Positions 10,101-18,015 of a DNA stretch of 64,000 nt are shown one piece after another. Made by a program: the position numbers and the translations under genes. Position 1 is the first letter of the stretch; each line of letters begins with the position of its first letter. Source of the stretch: Hymenobacter mellowenesis (GTDB taxonomy: Bacteria > Bacteroidota > Bacteroidia > Cytophagales > Hymenobacteraceae); NCBI RefSeq assembly GCF_030581005.1, contig NZ_JAUQSX010000005.1:62001-126000 (forward strand), given 5' to 3'. The notes beneath the pieces are model-generated. The model made no database searches and was not told the origin of the DNA. It was given only the letters and a program-made list of their open reading frames with translations.

Positions 10101-10550
10101 ATGAAGCGCATTCTCGGTTTTCTCGTTTCTCTGAGCTTGTTGGGTGGCACGGCCGCTCTGGCCCAGACGCCCGCCACCACGCCCGCTCCGGCCTCGACCA
10201 AGATGAGCAGCAGCTCGTCGACCATGACCACCAAAACGACCCAGCCGGGCACGAAAACTACGGTGAAGTCGAGCACCATGCAGAACCCGGCGGGCATGGC
10301 CAAATCGAGCACGATGACCAAGAGCTCGGGTTCGATGAGCAAGTCGAGCACCATGACCACGCCCTCGGGCACGACCAAATCATCCTCTACGTCGAGCAGC
10401 ACCCGCGTGAAGGCCGACGGTACCGCCGACATGCGCTACAAGGAAAACAAAATGACCAAAACTACTGGCCCGCTGAAAGCCGACGGCACGCCCGACATGC
10501 GCTACAAAACCAACAAAACGACGGTGAAATCCACCAAAATGAAGATGTAA
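10101..10550 (+). CDS. Secreted Ser/Thr/Lys/Met-rich low-complexity protein
   Basis: 149 residues with a clear signal peptide (MKRILGFLVSLSLLGGTAALAQ). The mature protein is almost entirely Ser, Thr, Lys and Met, with repeated SSTM/KSSTM units, and closes with two copies of a KADGT-x-DMRYK-x-NK motif. There are no cysteines and no known enzyme domain. The upstream 280 bases are AT-rich and probably hold the promoter. It is monocistronic with a strong terminator, which fits an abundantly expressed structural or envelope protein; that role is inference. Confidence 0.75.
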   Translation: MKRILGFLVSLSLLGGTAALAQTPATTPAPASTKMSSSSSTMTTKTTQPGTKTTVKSSTMQNPAGMAKSSTMTKSSGSMSKSSTMTTPSGTTKSSSTSSSTRVKADGTADMRYKENKMTKTTGPLKADGTPDMRYKTNKTTVKSTKMKM

Positions 10551-10571
10551 GGTTGGCGCGACTTGAATTTC

Positions 10572-10609
10572 AAAAAAGCCTTTGCCGCTGCGGCAAAGGC
10601 TTTTTTGTT
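10572..10609 (+). terminator. Intrinsic terminator after the low-complexity secreted protein gene
   Basis: Perfect stem AGCCTTTGCCG/CGGCAAAGGCT followed by six T, preceded by six A. Confidence 0.85.
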
Positions 10610-10687
10610 TATTGGTGCGGCGGCGCGGGCACACTGCAACGGCGGCCGACCTAACTTGCGGCTCCCATTCCCAACTACACCTTGCCC

Positions 10688-11983
10688 ATGCGCTACGCCC
10701 CGCTTGCCCCCGAGCTTTTTGTTGAAAACCGCCGCCGTTTCCGCGAGCTACTGCCGCCGGCTTCGCTGGCTATTTTCCAGAGCAACGACGTGATGCCGAC
10801 CAATGCCGACGGCACCATGGCCTTCCGCCAGAACAACGACCTGTTCTATCTGAGCGGGGTAGACCAGGAGGAAAGCATCCTCGTCATTTTCCCGGATGCG
10901 CGCCTGCCGCAGCACCGCGAAATTCTGTTTTTGAAGGAAACCTCCGAGCACATTCTCATCTGGGAAGGCTATAAGCTGACCAAAGATGAGGCACGTGAAA
11001 ACTCAGGTATCAAAACCATTATGTGGCTCGATAGCTTCAAATCGGTGCTGCCCGCGCTGATGAACGAGGCCGAAAACGTGTATTTGAACTCGAATGAGCA
11101 CATCCGGGCCGTGGTGGAGGTGGAAACGCGCGACGCCCGCTTCGTGAAGATGCTACAAAGCCAGTACCCGCTGCACAATTACCGCCGGGCGTCGCGGTTG
11201 CTGCACCAGCTGCGCGCCATCAAGAGCCCCGAAGAAATCCGGGTGATGCGGCAGGCCTGCGACATCACGGGCAAGGCGTTTCGGCGGCTGCTGGGCTTCG
11301 TGAAGCCGGGCGTGTGGGAGTTCGAGATTGAGGCCGAAATCGTGCACGAGTTCATGCGCAACCGCAGCCGCGGGCCGGCCTACGGCAGCATTGTGGCCAG
11401 CGGCAAAAACGCCAACGTGCTGCACTACACCACCAACGACAACCAGTGCCAGGACGGCGACGTGATTCTGCTCGACTTCGGGGCCGAATACGCCAACTAC
11501 GCGGCCGACCTTTCGCGCAGTATTCCGGTCAATGGCAAGTTCACGCTGCGCCAGCGGCAGGTGTATGACTCGGTGCTGGCCGTGATGGCCTTCGCCAAAA
11601 CGCGCCTCGTGGCCGGCACCGAAATTGAGGAATACCACCGGCTGGTGGGCGAGTGCATGGAGCAGGAACTCATCAAGCTCGACCTGCTGAATGCCTCAGA
11701 CGTGAAAAACCAGGACCCCGCCGCGCCGCTCTACAAGAAGTATTTCATGCACGGCACCAGCCACTACCTGGGCCTCGACGTGCACGACGTAGGCTACAAA
11801 TACCGTGTTTTCGAGCCGGGCATGGTGTACACCATCGAGCCGGGCATCTACATTCCGGCCGAAGGGCTGGGCATCCGGCTGGAGAATGACATCCTCATCA
11901 CACCCGGCGGCAACGAGGATTTGATGGCCGATATTCCGCTGCAGGCCGATACCATTGAGGATTTGATGGCAGCGGGGCGGTAG
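10688..11983 (+). CDS. Aminopeptidase P family protein (M24 metallopeptidase)
   Basis: 431 residues; removes N-terminal residues that precede proline. ATG 10688 is chosen over TTG 10682. The N-terminal creatinase-like domain covers about residues 1-170 (FRQNNDLFYLSGVDQEESILV). The C-terminal pita-bread domain carries the two-metal ligands: Asp in LLDFGAEY and YAADLSRS, His in HGTSHYLGLDVHD, Glu in TIEPGIYI and Glu in GIRLENDI. No signal peptide, so cytoplasmic. It is followed by a family A palindrome. Confidence 0.93.
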   Translation: MRYAPLAPELFVENRRRFRELLPPASLAIFQSNDVMPTNADGTMAFRQNNDLFYLSGVDQEESILVIFPDARLPQHREILFLKETSEHILIWEGYKLTKDEARENSGIKTIMWLDSFKSVLPALMNEAENVYLNSNEHIRAVVEVETRDARFVKMLQSQYPLHNYRRASRLLHQLRAIKSPEEIRVMRQACDITGKAFRRLLGFVKPGVWEFEIEAEIVHEFMRNRSRGPAYGSIVASGKNANVLHYTTNDNQCQDGDVILLDFGAEYANYAADLSRSIPVNGKFTLRQRQVYDSVLAVMAFAKTRLVAGTEIEEYHRLVGECMEQELIKLDLLNASDVKNQDPAAPLYKKYFMHGTSHYLGLDVHDVGYKYRVFEPGMVYTIEPGIYIPAEGLGIRLENDILITPGGNEDLMADIPLQADTIEDLMAAGR

Positions 11984-12004
11984 CACCGAAGCTGGGAAAA
12001 AGGA

Positions 12005-12100
12005 GAACGTCATGCTGAGCGCAGTCGAAGCATCTCTACCGCGCAAGTAAATAATTACTACTGCTGTAGAGATGCTTCGACTGCGCTCAGCATGACGTTC
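12005..12100. repeat. Palindromic repeat family A (CTGAGCGCAG type)
   Basis: Left arm GAACGTCATGCTGAGCGCAG then TCGAAGCATCTCTAC; the right arm is its near-perfect complement ending GACGTTC. It lies between two convergent genes and could double as a transcription barrier. Confidence 0.88.
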
Positions 12101-12134
12101 TTTTTTGGCAAGCTTTCAACCAATTGGCTACAAA

Positions 12135-12689
12135 CTACTTCGCCGTGGCCTGCACCAGCTGCGGCAGATATTTGCCCAGCGCCTCAACCTGCGAGCGGGT
12201 GAAATTGCCCTGCACCGACACCAGCACGAAGGAATCGGCCACATCCGGCAGGGTGCCGAGGGCGGCGAACTCCGACACGCTGTTGCCCGAGCCGCGGGTG
12301 GAAATGGCGTAGTTGCTGCCCCCGAAGCCAGCCGTGGAAAGTGGGTCGTACTTGTTGTTTTGCAGGATGCCGGCGGCTTCGGCGCGCAGGCCCTGGGCGG
12401 CCAGCTCGCGGGCCGAGGAAGTGGTGGGCGTGAAGCTGATGACACGCGCCGAGCGGATGCCGGTGATGCCGTTGGTGAGGTCGGAGCCGCCGAGGAGCTT
12501 GGCGGCTTTCACGAGGGCGAGGCGCTGGAGCAAGTCGGCCGACCATTCGGTGGCCTTAAAGCCTTCGCGGTTTTCGTATTTTGAGAAGAACGAAGCTACC
12601 GTGGTAGCCGGTGAGCCAGGGCCGCCGGCGCGGCAGCCAGCCAGCAGCAAGATGAGGAAAAGGACGGGAAGGCGGAATCTGGCAAGCAT
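12135..12689 (-). CDS. DUF4252 domain lipoprotein
   Basis: 184 residues. The N terminus is a lipoprotein signal (LFLILLLAGC, lipid Cys at residue 21), so it should be anchored in the envelope. The rest fits the DUF4252 family of Bacteroidota: an FFSKYENREGF start and alternating helices and strands ending in SVQGNFTRSQVEALGKYLPQL. The molecular function of DUF4252 is not known. Family A palindromes of the same arm type flank the gene on both sides (12005-12100 and 12757-12856). Confidence 0.8.
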   Translation of the reverse strand: MLARFRLPVLFLILLLAGCRAGGPGSPATTVASFFSKYENREGFKATEWSADLLQRLALVKAAKLLGGSDLTNGITGIRSARVISFTPTTSSARELAAQGLRAEAAGILQNNKYDPLSTAGFGGSNYAISTRGSGNSVSEFAALGTLPDVADSFVLVSVQGNFTRSQVEALGKYLPQLVQATAK

Positions 12690-12756
12690 ACAGGAGCGTT
12701 GGGGTGAATGAAGAATTTTCGGCTAATACGGAAACCAACGCTAAAGTGGGCAATAA

Positions 12757-12856
12757 AAACGGTCCTGCTGAACGCAGTTGAAGCATCTCTACCATGCAAG
12801 TAAATCTGATTACTGCTGCGGTAGAGATGCTTCAACTGCGTTCAGCAGGACCGTTT
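12757..12856. repeat. Palindromic repeat family A, GGTCCTGCTG variant
   Basis: Arms read AAACGGTCCTGCTGAACGCA plus GTTGAAGCATCTCTAC and the exact complement. Relative to neighbouring copies, CGTCATGCTGAGCGCAGTCG has become GGTCCTGCTGAACGCAGTTG on both arms, so the changes are paired. Confidence 0.88.
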
Positions 12857-12874
12857 AATCGTCGGAATGTTCGT

Positions 12875-14476
12875 CTAAAAAACCACCGAATTCAGGAAAA
12901 ACACCTGCCGGTCGGGGCCTCGCTCCACCTTCACGCGCTGGTAGCCGGTGGCCACAAAGCGGCTGCCGAACCACGGCAGCAGGTCGGCCTGCGAGGTGTC
13001 GGTCACACGCTCGGGAGCGGTTTCGGTGGGGCCGCTGCCGGTGCGGATGACCACCTGCTGGTCGTTGGGAGCGTCTTCGCCGCGCCGCACCAGCTTATAG
13101 TGCAGCTTTTCTTCATCGAGGTAGGCCAGCACGAGGCGGCCGTCGGGGAGGGTTTGCAGGCGCACGGCTTCTTCAAGCTCGACGCGGCGCAGGTTTTCCA
13201 CCACGAAGGTGTTGTCCCAAATAAGGGCCCCGGTGCGGTCGAAGCCGCACACCACGGCGTGGGTGGTCTGGTAGCCGTCGAACACGCGGGAGCTGGCGTA
13301 GGGCGAGGTGCCGAACTGGTTGCCCAGGTTGTTCATCGGGCCCGTGTAGCTGCCGTAGCTGTTGTAGCGGTAGTGGGGCACGTAAGCCTCGGCCACCAGC
13401 ACGTAGCCGCCGTCGGGCTGGGGCAGCAGCTCGTGCAGCAGCAGGCGGTAGTGCCAGCGCATAGGCGGCGCGGAGTGGGCCAGACGGCGGGCCATGCGCT
13501 TGCGCAGCCGGGCCTGGCGCGAGGGCTTGAGATAGTCGAAAAAATGCTTCAGGTGCAGAAAATCGTAGAACCGCAGCGGCTGCTTGGTGCCCGCGGTGGG
13601 CACGGTGCCCAGGTCGGTGGCAAACAGGCCCTGGGCATAATCGAGGCCGCGCAGGGCGTAGGTGCCCATGAGCAGGCGGGCGGTGGTGTCCTGCGGAGGC
13701 GTTACCTGGGCCGTAATGAGGCTGCGCTCGCTCTCGGCCTGCACAAACTCGGACTTCACGAGCTGGCCTTTTTCGGTGAGCTGCTTGAGCAGTAGGCGGG
13801 TTTTGCGGCCGTTGGTCTGGCTCAGCACGTATTCGGCGCGGCGGGTGGCGGCATCGGCCACGAAGGTGAGCTGCGTGGGCAGCGGCTCGTACACCGAAGG
13901 CAGATACTGCATCTGGCCGGTGGCCAAGTCCAGCAGCAGCGCCGTGACGTGCAGCTGGTCGTTGAGCAGAACCGTGGCAAACAGGCGGCTGTCGAGCGCC
14001 TTCAGCTCCACCACTTCGCGGCTCAGCTTGGTTTCGAACTGCTGGGTGCGCACCTGCGCCAGGTGGCCATTATAGGCCGCCGCCCACAGGCGCCCGGGGT
14101 TGCTGTGCGACGAAAACAGGGCGTACACCGTGCTGCCCTCGGCGCACATGCGGGTGAAATCGAATTCCTCGGGCACTTCCAACGGGGTTTCCTGCCGCAG
14201 GTGCAGGTTGCTGTCGTACTGCTGAAAGGTGAACGTGGACTTGCTCGACAGCGGCCGGTCGCGGCCCAGCAGGATGACCACCGTGCTGTCGGCGGGCAGG
14301 GCCTGCACGTGCACTTCGCTATCGGAGGGTTCGAGGGGCAGTTCGGTGCGGGCGGTTTGCACGGGCGCGCCAGGCGCCGGAATGGCCGCCAGCTGGCCCC
14401 GTTTCTGGCCGAGCGCGCCGGGCGTGCCGGTGCCCGCCCAGGCCCAGAGTAGCAGAAGAAAGTAGCGGATTTTCAT
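12875..14476 (-). CDS. Large secreted protein of unknown function
   Basis: 533 residues with a signal peptide (MKIRYFLLLLWAWAGTGTPGALGQ). The mature protein alternates short beta strands with polar turns (VVILLGRDRPL, RLFATVLLNDQL, PDGRLVLAYLDEEKLHYKLV), which suggests a beta-propeller or other all-beta fold, but I recognise no named family. A possible -7 box, TAACTTTA, lies on this strand at 14535-14542, about 58 bases before the ATG. It is a single gene between palindromes. Periplasmic or surface location is inferred from the signal peptide. Confidence 0.75.
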   Translation of the reverse strand: MKIRYFLLLLWAWAGTGTPGALGQKRGQLAAIPAPGAPVQTARTELPLEPSDSEVHVQALPADSTVVILLGRDRPLSSKSTFTFQQYDSNLHLRQETPLEVPEEFDFTRMCAEGSTVYALFSSHSNPGRLWAAAYNGHLAQVRTQQFETKLSREVVELKALDSRLFATVLLNDQLHVTALLLDLATGQMQYLPSVYEPLPTQLTFVADAATRRAEYVLSQTNGRKTRLLLKQLTEKGQLVKSEFVQAESERSLITAQVTPPQDTTARLLMGTYALRGLDYAQGLFATDLGTVPTAGTKQPLRFYDFLHLKHFFDYLKPSRQARLRKRMARRLAHSAPPMRWHYRLLLHELLPQPDGGYVLVAEAYVPHYRYNSYGSYTGPMNNLGNQFGTSPYASSRVFDGYQTTHAVVCGFDRTGALIWDNTFVVENLRRVELEEAVRLQTLPDGRLVLAYLDEEKLHYKLVRRGEDAPNDQQVVIRTGSGPTETAPERVTDTSQADLLPWFGSRFVATGYQRVKVERGPDRQVFFLNSVVF

Positions 14477-14580
14477 GCCCGTATGCCCTAAAGTAGCCGT
14501 TGGAAATACCTACTCCACCGAGCGGCTGCTTCGCTAAAGTTAAGCGCGAACGCGCCGGTTTCGTGCCCGGTTAGGCCATT

Positions 14581-14991
14581 TTATTTCGCTCCCAACGCCA
14601 GCACGGCGTCAAATTCTTCGGGGCGCACGGGCAGCACCGACAGGCGCGACTGGCGCAGCAGAGCCAGCTCGCTCAGCCGGGCATCGGCTTTGATTTGGGC
14701 CAAGCTCACGGGCTGCGGCAGGCGCTGCACGGGGCGCAGGTGCACGGCCACCCAGGGCGAGCCGGCCTCGGCGGTGGCATCGGGGGCGGCCAGGGCAGCC
14801 ACTTCGGCAATGCCCACCACGGCCTTCTCGCTCACGCTGTGGTAGTAGAGCACGAGGTCGCCGGGCTGCATGAGGTTCAGGTTGTTGCGGGCCTGGTAGT
14901 TGCGCACGCCGGTCCAGGCCGTGCCATCTTCGGCCGTGAAGGTGTCCCAGGAATATTTATCGGGTTCCGATTTAACGAGCCAGTGTCTCAA
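14581..14991 (-). CDS. EVE domain protein
   Basis: 136 residues matching the EVE fold, a PUA-like domain thought to bind modified bases in nucleic acids: MRHWLVKSEPDKYSW at the start, GVRNYQARNNL, and GDLVLYYHS. The start codon is TTG at 14991; no in-frame ATG or GTG lies nearby and homology begins with the first residues. An inverted repeat starts directly at the start codon, so the original 5' region may have been replaced. No modification or restriction genes are next to it, so its partner is unknown. Confidence 0.87.
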   Translation of the reverse strand: MRHWLVKSEPDKYSWDTFTAEDGTAWTGVRNYQARNNLNLMQPGDLVLYYHSVSEKAVVGIAEVAALAAPDATAEAGSPWVAVHLRPVQRLPQPVSLAQIKADARLSELALLRQSRLSVLPVRPEEFDAVLALGAK

Positions 14992-15093
14992 GTGGTGGGT
15001 TGGTGGATGAGTGAAGTGGTGGATTGATGCGTTGCCCGCGCAATTTGCATACGCCGACCAGCAAACCCATTAATCCACCACTCCACCAACCCA
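14991..15093. repeat. Inverted repeat of the CCACCAACCCA type
   Basis: Left arm AGTGGTGGGTTGGTGGATGA then GTGAAGTGGTGGATT; right arm AATCCACCACTCCACCAACCC at 15072-15092. The loop holds about 45 bases. It fills the gap between the EVE and DUF3570 genes. A sequence of the same composition occurs inside the glycosyltransferase gene at 22182-22220. Confidence 0.7.
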
Positions 15094-15106
15094 ATAACCC
15101 GCTAAC

Positions 15107-16465
15107 TCAGAGCGCGAAGCCCAAATCGAAGCTGATGATATTGGCTTTCAAATCGGCGCGGTCGGTGGCCGCGTAGATGCTGGAGCCGGTTTGCTGGTAG
15201 TTGGCGTAGCGCAAATCCAGCGACTTGAGGCGCATCACGCGCGGCCGGCCCTGGCCGTCCTGCCCCGGCACGCGGAAGCGCGTGATGCCGTAGACCGGCG
15301 AATAGCGCAGGCCGAGGCCGATTTTATTGGCCGAGAAGGCCGCCAGGTCGTAATCCGACGTGTAATAGGTATCGGCGATGGAATGCTGGGCGAAGGGCGC
15401 GAAGTAGCTGGCCGCCGTCTGGGTATGGTAGCGGTAAAAGGGGTACAGCGCAAAAAACTGCGTCACCTTCACCGGCAATTCTACCTCCAGCGTGTGGGCG
15501 CGAATACCAAAATTGTCGTTGTAAAAACGGTAGAAACCGCGCACCTGTACCAGGTCGGTGGCGTAGAAATTCAGGCGCAAGCTCACGGGGTACTTGAAGC
15601 GGGCGCGGGGAAGGTTCTCCACGCGGGCCGCCGTGGCGAAGCGGGGCGAAAACTCGCTGCTGGGCGTGGGCTCCGGGTTGGCCACGGTGTTATCGCGAAA
15701 GTACACCCGATGAAACGGCGTGCTCAGCAGCCCGTTCTGCGACACCAGCTCAGTGCTGACGGCCGCCTGCAGCCGCTTGGTGAGCACCTGCGAGTAAGTG
15801 GCGGTGAGGTTGTACGTCTGGCGCTTGTCGGTGCCGTAGTTGCCCTTGCCGGTGAGGTTGCCGCTGTAGCCGGTGCGTAGCTCAATAGGCATAATCAGCG
15901 TCACTTGGTCGATGAACACCTGCCCGGCCAGGCTGAGCTGGCGGTTGCCGTCCTTCGAAGTTTTGGCAAACGAGCCAGCTACGTTGAAGGATGAGTAGTC
16001 GTATTCTTTCGATACGCCCGCGCCCACGCCCCAGATGGTGCCGCTGTACTTGTGCTCGCGGCTGTAGCCGAAGTCGCCGTGGTAGCGCACGTCGTGGGCC
16101 GAGGGCGTGCTCAGCGCAAAGTCAATCCGGTCGGTCGAGGCCGAGGCGTAGAAGTCGGCGCCCACGTTGGCCGTGAGGCGGCTCACGGTGTCGAGCGGCA
16201 CGTTCACGATGATGGCGGGTGGCACGTCGGTGAGCTGCTGAGTGCCGCGGCCGCCTTCCACGGCGCCGTGGCTGCCGCTCTGCTGGTAGTAGCCGCCGAT
16301 GATGTCGATGGTGGTTTCCTCAGCCGCCCGGCTCGTGGGCACCGACGGACTCACCGGCGCCCCGTACCCGTCGATGCGATTGGGGTTCTGAGTGGTCCCG
16401 GTCTGGGCCAGGGCCGGGGTAGCCAGGGCGGTGAGGGCGAGAAAAGGGAGGAGTAGTTTTTTCAC
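15107..16465 (-). CDS. DUF3570 outer-membrane protein
   Basis: 452 residues with a signal peptide (MKKLLLPFLALTALATPALAQ) and the amphipathic strand pattern of an outer-membrane barrel; it ends in Phe-Ala-Leu after a final strand (ANIISFDLGFAL). It fits the DUF3570 family. The start codon is GTG. It is last in the leftward series thioredoxin-like, ApbE, DUF4266, DUF3570, whose order suggests a joint function in the envelope. A family A palindrome separates it from the DUF4266 gene, so its expression may be partly uncoupled. Confidence 0.82.
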   Translation of the reverse strand: MKKLLLPFLALTALATPALAQTGTTQNPNRIDGYGAPVSPSVPTSRAAEETTIDIIGGYYQQSGSHGAVEGGRGTQQLTDVPPAIIVNVPLDTVSRLTANVGADFYASASTDRIDFALSTPSAHDVRYHGDFGYSREHKYSGTIWGVGAGVSKEYDYSSFNVAGSFAKTSKDGNRQLSLAGQVFIDQVTLIMPIELRTGYSGNLTGKGNYGTDKRQTYNLTATYSQVLTKRLQAAVSTELVSQNGLLSTPFHRVYFRDNTVANPEPTPSSEFSPRFATAARVENLPRARFKYPVSLRLNFYATDLVQVRGFYRFYNDNFGIRAHTLEVELPVKVTQFFALYPFYRYHTQTAASYFAPFAQHSIADTYYTSDYDLAAFSANKIGLGLRYSPVYGITRFRVPGQDGQGRPRVMRLKSLDLRYANYQQTGSSIYAATDRADLKANIISFDLGFAL

Positions 16466-16482
16466 AATAACAGGAATTCTAA

Positions 16483-16590
16483 AACGTCATGCAGAGCGCA
16501 GCGAAGCATCTTGCCCGCTACCACTAATCCTTTTTACCAATTGAATTACTTAATGCGAGCAAGATGCTTCGCTGCGCTCTGCATGACGTT
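16483..16590. repeat. Palindromic repeat family A (CAGAGCGCAG type)
   Basis: Left arm AACGTCATGCAGAGCGCAGC then GAAGCATCTTGC, right arm GCAAGATGCTTCGCTGCGCTCTGCATGACGTT. It lies inside the redox cluster, between the DUF4266 and DUF3570 genes. Confidence 0.88.
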
Positions 16591-16617
16591 CTTTCTTAAT
16601 CATCAACCACTAACCCC

Positions 16618-16854
16618 CTAGTTGCACCCGCAACCGCCGCCTACTTTGCCGCCATTGGCGCCGCCAGCTCCTTCGCGGTAGCTCTCGAAATTAGTTTCGG
16701 GCGTTTCCACGGTTTTGCTGGCCAACTTCATGTCCTCGTCATTGAGGTAGACTTTCTGATAAGCCGCTACCGATACACAACTGGGCAGCAATGCCCCCAG
16801 CGGCAACAAGAGCAGCGCCAGTATCAGCCGCGATTGAGAGAGGTTTTTCTTCAT
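16618..16854 (-). CDS. DUF4266 small lipoprotein
   Basis: 78 residues. A hydrophobic N-terminal signal ends at a probable lipid-modified Cys (GALLPSC, Cys26); the short mature chain has the family pattern YQKVYLNDEDM and finishes GGGCGCN. The Gly/Cys C terminus is a hallmark of the family and may carry a ligand or be modified. It lies 17 bases after the apbE stop, so the two are probably co-transcribed. Function unknown; a role as partner or substrate of ApbE is inference. Confidence 0.85.
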   Translation of the reverse strand: MKKNLSQSRLILALLLLPLGALLPSCVSVAAYQKVYLNDEDMKLASKTVETPETNFESYREGAGGANGGKVGGGCGCN

Positions 16855-16871
16855 GTGACGAGTACGGAAAA

Positions 16872-17912
16872 TCAGGGCTGAGTGGTGGCCGCGCCGTGGT
16901 AATAATTCAGTTTCATGCCCTTCGAAACAAGCGTTTCGTTGTTGTCAGTTATCAACGTGCAATCCACGTTTTTCAAGCCGTTGATGAACGCCAAACCGGC
17001 GGTTGGGCCTTTCACAAAGACGACTTCGTCCAAGCCATCGGCCAATTCCACATCGGGGCACAGAATGGTGACCGAGCGCAGGCCCACCGACGGGTAGCCC
17101 GTGTGCGGGTTGATGATGTGCCCGTACACCTGCGGGCCCACCGTGAAATACTGCTCGTAGTTGCCGGCCGTCACCACGGCCATGTCCGTCACGTCAATCC
17201 AGGCAGCCACGCTGCGCGGGTGGTCGGGGTCGCCGATGGCCACGCGCCAGAGCGAGCCGTCGGCCTGCCGGCCCCAGCAGTAGATGTCGCCCGAGCCATT
17301 CATCAGCCCGCCCTTGATGCCCATTTGGTCGAGCACCTGCTTGGCCCGGCGCAGGCCGTAGCCCTGCAGAATGCCCGCCAGATTAATCCGCATGCCCTTT
17401 TCGGGCAGGAAAACGGTGTGCTGGGCAGCATCCAGCTTGATTTTCTGCCAGCCGATGCGCCGCACCGAAGCCCGCACCGTGGCCGAATCGGGCAGGTCGG
17501 AGTGGGCCTGCCGGTCGAACTTATACAGCTTGTCGGCGCTGGCGAAGGTGATGTCGAAGGCGCCGTCGCTGAGCTGCGAAAGCCGCAATGTGCGGCTGAT
17601 TAAGTCAAACGTTTCGGGCGACACCGCCACCGGCCGCACACCGGCCATGCGGTTGACGCGCACCACTTCCGACGTGGAATCCCAGAACGACATCAGCCGG
17701 TCGATGCGGCGCACTTCGAGCAAGCCGGCGCGCAGAGCCCGCTGCCCGGCCGAGTCGTCGGCGGCCACCACCGTGAAGGTGAAGTGCGAGCCCATGAGGT
17801 GGGCGCTGCGCGTGAAGGTGTGGCGCTGGGCCGGCGGCGCGGTTTGGGCGCGGCTGGGCAAGGTGCCCAGCAGCCCCAGCAGCAACAGAATCAGCAGCAG
17901 TTTGCGGGGCAT
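16872..17912 (-). CDS. apbE: FAD:protein FMN transferase (ApbE family)
   Basis: 346 residues. ApbE enzymes transfer FMN from FAD to a Thr/Ser of a target protein in the periplasm, with Mg2+. Visible features: signal peptide (MPRKLLLILLLLGLLGTLPSRAQ), MGSHFTFTV, the SDGAFDITFASADKLYKF region, GSGDIYCWG, HIINPHTGYP, and ELADGLDEVVF. ATG 17912 is chosen; an in-frame ATG at 17942 lies inside the inverted repeat and would give five residues encoded by the repeat before the signal peptide. It sits between a thioredoxin-like gene and DUF4266. Confidence 0.92.
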   Translation of the reverse strand: MPRKLLLILLLLGLLGTLPSRAQTAPPAQRHTFTRSAHLMGSHFTFTVVAADDSAGQRALRAGLLEVRRIDRLMSFWDSTSEVVRVNRMAGVRPVAVSPETFDLISRTLRLSQLSDGAFDITFASADKLYKFDRQAHSDLPDSATVRASVRRIGWQKIKLDAAQHTVFLPEKGMRINLAGILQGYGLRRAKQVLDQMGIKGGLMNGSGDIYCWGRQADGSLWRVAIGDPDHPRSVAAWIDVTDMAVVTAGNYEQYFTVGPQVYGHIINPHTGYPSVGLRSVTILCPDVELADGLDEVVFVKGPTAGLAFINGLKNVDCTLITDNNETLVSKGMKLNYYHGAATTQP

Positions 17913-17928
17913 TGGCAAGGGGACGGCG

Positions 17929-18015
17929 CTGTAGAGACGCATAATTGCGTCTCGGCGTTGAACGTAATTCGGTGAATGGTGCAGGCACTGAGACGCAATT
18001 ATGCGTCTCTACAGC
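17929..18015. repeat. Inverted repeat family B with 25-bp perfect arms
   Basis: Left arm CTGTAGAGACGCATAATTGC plus GTCTC; right arm is the exact complement. The loop is about 37 bases. The repeat overlaps the last codon and supplies the TAG stop of the thioredoxin-like gene, and separates it from apbE. A decayed relative is at 32110-32211. Confidence 0.92.

Noticed and set aside
17913..17942. Upstream ATG for apbE at 17942
   Set aside because: The added codons come from the inverted repeat and displace the signal peptide; ATG 17912 is the natural start.
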